From contig JAJYPA010000164.1 in the NCBI GenBank assembly GCA_021795795.1, positions 1 through 14,594 of the forward strand: 14,594 bases of DNA, read 5' to 3'. Every line of letters begins with the position of its first letter. The first letter of the stretch is position 1. The notes under the pieces were generated by a model that saw only the letters and a program-made list of their open reading frames with translations, was not told where the DNA came from and ran no database searches. The translations under genes and the position numbers were made by a program. This document shows positions 12,915-14,594 of this stretch, piece after piece. The stretch is from Pseudomonadota bacterium. GTDB taxonomy: Bacteria; Pseudomonadota; Gammaproteobacteria; Halothiobacillales; Halothiobacillaceae.

Positions 12915-13253
12915 ATGCGCAAAGCCGTCGCCGCCGCCATGTTGACCATCGCCCTGTGTGGCTGTGCCACATGGCACCGGCCCGGCACACCCCAATCCAT
13001 CATGGAAAAAGATCTGGCCCGCTGTGATCGCAAGGCAGCCCAGATTTATCCGCCTGTCATGGTCACCGTGCAAGCATCAACAGGCTACTGGAATCCGGCA
13101 ACCCAGCAATGCTGGCAACGCAACGGCTACACGTATTGCCAGGAGTACCCGGCCACCTGGACACCGCCGACCTACGCCCAGCGGGACCGCAACGCTCCGG
13201 CCCGCCGTGCCTGGGTCCGCTCCTGCATGCGGGCCTCTGGATACCATCAATAG
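12915..13253 (+). CDS. Small predicted lipoprotein
   Basis: 112 residues with a signal peptide and lipobox LCGC, lipidated cysteine C17. Four more cysteines (C37, C66, C75, C104) could form two disulfides. The layout of a DLARCDRKA segment, a central Tyr/Trp-rich CWQRNGYTYCQEY and an end RSCMRASGYHQ resembles small envelope lipoproteins with a C-terminal CM-x-x-x-GY signature seen on many proteobacterial genomes and plasmids. No ribosome-binding site of its own is needed, as it starts two bases after the previous stop. Possible envelope or exclusion role on the element; not established. Confidence 0.75.
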   Translation: MRKAVAAAMLTIALCGCATWHRPGTPQSIMEKDLARCDRKAAQIYPPVMVTVQASTGYWNPATQQCWQRNGYTYCQEYPATWTPPTYAQRDRNAPARRAWVRSCMRASGYHQ

Positions 13254-13280
13254 CTCTTTCTGTTTCGATTTCATCAAAAA

Positions 13281-14315
13281 TCATGCTTTAACACCGCCCC
13301 GCCTCGCCCCGGCCAGCCGGTCGGCCAGTTTCGCTGTTCTCAGGTGCGTATAACGCGCCAGCATCTGCAAGCTCTTGTGCCCGGTGATGGCCCGGATTTC
13401 CATCAAATCCAGATCCGTGTGTTCAAAAAACCGGCTGGTGGCCTCATGCCGTAGATCGTGCAGGTGCAACGCATCCACACCCCAACCGCCGGGGATGCCG
13501 GCGGCGGATCGGGCGCGACCCCATGCCGTGTCTATGCCGTCTGCGGTCAGCCCGAACACCGACCCGGACAGGTTGCGCGGTAGCATCGAAAGCGCCTCGA
13601 TGGCGGCAGGCGAGAGCGGGACCGTCCTCGCCTCGCCGTTCTTGGTTTTAGGCAGGTAGATGGACCTGGCGCGGAGATCCACATTCTCCCAGGTCATCGA
13701 CGCAAGTTCCTCCCGGCGCATGGCCGTCTCGATGGCCAGCACGACCAGACACGCAAGACGCATGTCGGCGGCGCCCAGCAATGCGCCCGCCTCGCCGGGT
13801 AGCAGGCGGCGATCCCTGCCTTTCGCCAGCTTTGGCTTGCTGATGAACTCGACGGGGTTTTCCAGTGACTCCATGCCCCAATCGCGCCGGGCCACGTTGA
13901 ACAAATGGGAAATGACGGCGAGGTGCAGGCGGATGTGGTTGCCGCTCATGCCTTCCCCTTCCATGCTCCGGATCTCCGCCGCTAGGTCTTTCCCACGGAT
14001 GGACGCCATGAAGCGGGCCGCGATGGGCCTGTCCATCCATGCTTTGACATACCATGCTTCGCTCTTGGACTTTTTCTTTGGGGTGACTTCCGCCAGGTAT
14101 CGGGCAAGGCACTCTTTCAGGGTGGTGCCTTCGGCTTCGCTCCGGTCTCGCCAGACGCCACGCACCATTTCCGACTCGACAACCGTCGCCCATGCCTCGG
14201 CTTCCTTCTTCGTCCTGAACGTCCTGTTCTGTGTCGGGTATCCTTTCTTGCGAACCTTGGCTTGGTACCCGATCAGGTTCCTGTCGCGGTCGAACGTGGG
14301 GAAGAATGTCGCCAT
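13281..14315 (-). CDS. int: Tyrosine recombinase (phage-type integrase) of the element
   Basis: 344 residues, complete. The N-terminus (about 1-60) looks like an arm-type DNA-binding domain, with a core-binding domain at about 65-165 and the catalytic domain from about 170. All catalytic residues are visible: R200 (ETAMRREEL), K225 (LPKTKNGEAR), H286 and R289 (HDLRH), H313 (ITGHKS) and nucleophile Y322 (ARYTHL). GGGAGG is placed well before the ATG. It starts about 155 bases from the tRNA-Thr 3' end and reads away from it, the usual arrangement for an element integrated in a tRNA gene. It would integrate and, with a directionality factor not identified here, excise the element. Confidence 0.95.
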   Translation of the reverse strand: MATFFPTFDRDRNLIGYQAKVRKKGYPTQNRTFRTKKEAEAWATVVESEMVRGVWRDRSEAEGTTLKECLARYLAEVTPKKKSKSEAWYVKAWMDRPIAARFMASIRGKDLAAEIRSMEGEGMSGNHIRLHLAVISHLFNVARRDWGMESLENPVEFISKPKLAKGRDRRLLPGEAGALLGAADMRLACLVVLAIETAMRREELASMTWENVDLRARSIYLPKTKNGEARTVPLSPAAIEALSMLPRNLSGSVFGLTADGIDTAWGRARSAAGIPGGWGVDALHLHDLRHEATSRFFEHTDLDLMEIRAITGHKSLQMLARYTHLRTAKLADRLAGARRGGVKA

Positions 14316-14330
14316 GAAGAGCCTCCCAGC

Positions 14331-14412
14331 CAGTGTCTTTCAGTGTCTTTTTGCACAACCAGACACCAGGAGCCCGGTGTCTCTTCAGGGTCCATTGTCT
14401 CTTTAATGTCTG
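14331..14412. repeat. Cluster of GTGTCT repeats, probable integrase arm-type sites
   Basis: CAGTGTCTTT occurs in exact tandem at 14331-14340 and 14341-14350. Related copies follow: AGACACC inverted at 14361-14367, GGTGTCTCTT at 14376-14385, TTGTCTCTTT at 14395-14404 and TGTCTG at 14407-14412. They fill the space between the integrase start and the tRNA terminator, the position of arm-type sites in attP arms, and may also repress the integrase promoter. Confidence 0.6.
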
Positions 14413-14432
14413 TAATACTCAACATGGCAAAG

Positions 14433-14461
14433 AAAAAGGGCCTAGGCAGAAGCCTAAACCC
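14433..14461 (-). terminator. Terminator of the tRNA-Thr gene
   Basis: On the leftward strand GGGTTTAGGC and GCCTAGGCCC form a ten-base stem (two G-T pairs) with a four-base loop, followed by TTTTT (14433-14437). Placed ten bases after the tRNA 3' end. Confidence 0.85.
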
Positions 14462-14471
14462 TTGTTTTATA

Positions 14472-14547
14472 TGGTGCCGGCAAGAGGAGTCGAACCTCCG
14501 ACCTACCGATTACGAATCGGTTGCTCTACCAACTGAGCTACGCCGGC
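14472..14547 (-). tRNA. tRNA-Thr, anticodon CGT
   Basis: On the leftward strand the 76-base gene begins GCCGGCGTAGCTCAGTTGGT. The acceptor stem pairs bases GCCGGCG with TGCCGGC (one G-T), the anticodon stem ACCGA/TCGGT holds loop TTCGTAA with anticodon CGT (reads ACG, Thr), the T arm carries GGTTCGACTCC, and CCA is encoded (14472-14474). The gene is intact. Its 3' end faces the integrase, so the T arm and 3' end are the likely attachment core, regenerated on integration. Confidence 0.95.
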
Positions 14548-14556
14548 GTGGGCGCG

Positions 14557-14585
14557 ATTGTACCTGTCACCGGGCATGGCGACAA
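14557..14585 (-). promoter_or_regulatory. Promoter of tRNA-Thr
   Basis: On the leftward strand TTGTCG (14580-14585), 17-base spacer, TACAAT (14557-14562), followed by a GC-rich discriminator GCGCG typical of stringently controlled stable-RNA promoters. Confidence 0.75.
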
Positions 14586-14594
14586 GAATCCACC

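Noticed and set aside
14333..14536. 67-residue rightward frame ending PPTYRLRIGCSTN
   Set aside because: It is the antisense of the tRNA-Thr gene, a well-known type of false protein prediction.
1..14594. CRISPR array
   Set aside because: No regularly spaced direct repeats with unique spacers; the recurring motif is dispersed over 9 kb.

Overview
The window looks like the right-hand part of an integrated mobile element of the conjugative or mobilizable type, sitting at the 3' end of a chromosomal tRNA-Thr gene. The host is a Gram-negative, GC-rich bacterium, most likely a proteobacterium: there are three Lol-type lipoproteins, an outer-membrane beta-barrel protein, and relaxase and coupling proteins of the proteobacterial MOB-F/TrwB kind. 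The layout would suit an Acidithiobacillus-like host, but that is an impression and not something the sequence proves.

Left edge (1-449): the first 11 codons of a leftward transposase, probably IS1595 family, run off the window. They are followed by about 400 bases with no convincing gene but with two clear inverted repeats. This lies where an origin of transfer would be expected, just upstream of the relaxosome genes. Transfer region (450-10060): a ribbon-helix-helix-like accessory protein and a 1045-residue MOB-F relaxase-helicase are followed by small membrane, lipoprotein and unknown genes, then a lytic transglycosylase, a TraD/TrwB-type coupling ATPase and an outer-membrane barrel protein. 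No VirB3-VirB11 mating-channel genes are present here. Either they lie to the left of the window or the element borrows a channel. A motif close to TTTCGCCGGTTGGGGGATAG occurs five times in this region, each copy 25-60 bases before a gene start, and looks like a shared control element.

Accessory cassette (10082-11507): a 102-residue unknown protein, a 42-residue membrane peptide, an Mrr-like PD-(D/E)XK nuclease and a shorter paralogue of that nuclease with altered catalytic residues are packed together. This is the best candidate in the window for an undescribed functional module. Control and structure-rich region (11508-12600): about 1.1 kb with little coding sequence. It holds a 155-bp segment bounded by 16-bp inverted repeats, a small leftward ORF that starts inside a perfect 21-bp-arm palindrome and may be leaderless, a very GC-rich block of inverted repeats, and a rightward promoter overlapped by palindromes.

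Right end (12608-14594): an operon of a tiny VWV-type DNA-binding protein (flanked by ATTAGCGCTAAT operators), a 28-residue membrane peptide and a small lipoprotein. Then comes a complete leftward tyrosine integrase, a cluster of GTGTCT repeats that probably act as integrase arm sites, and an intact tRNA-Thr(CGT) with its own promoter and terminator. The integrase next to the tRNA 3' end marks this as one boundary of the element. No second att copy is visible, so the other boundary is outside.
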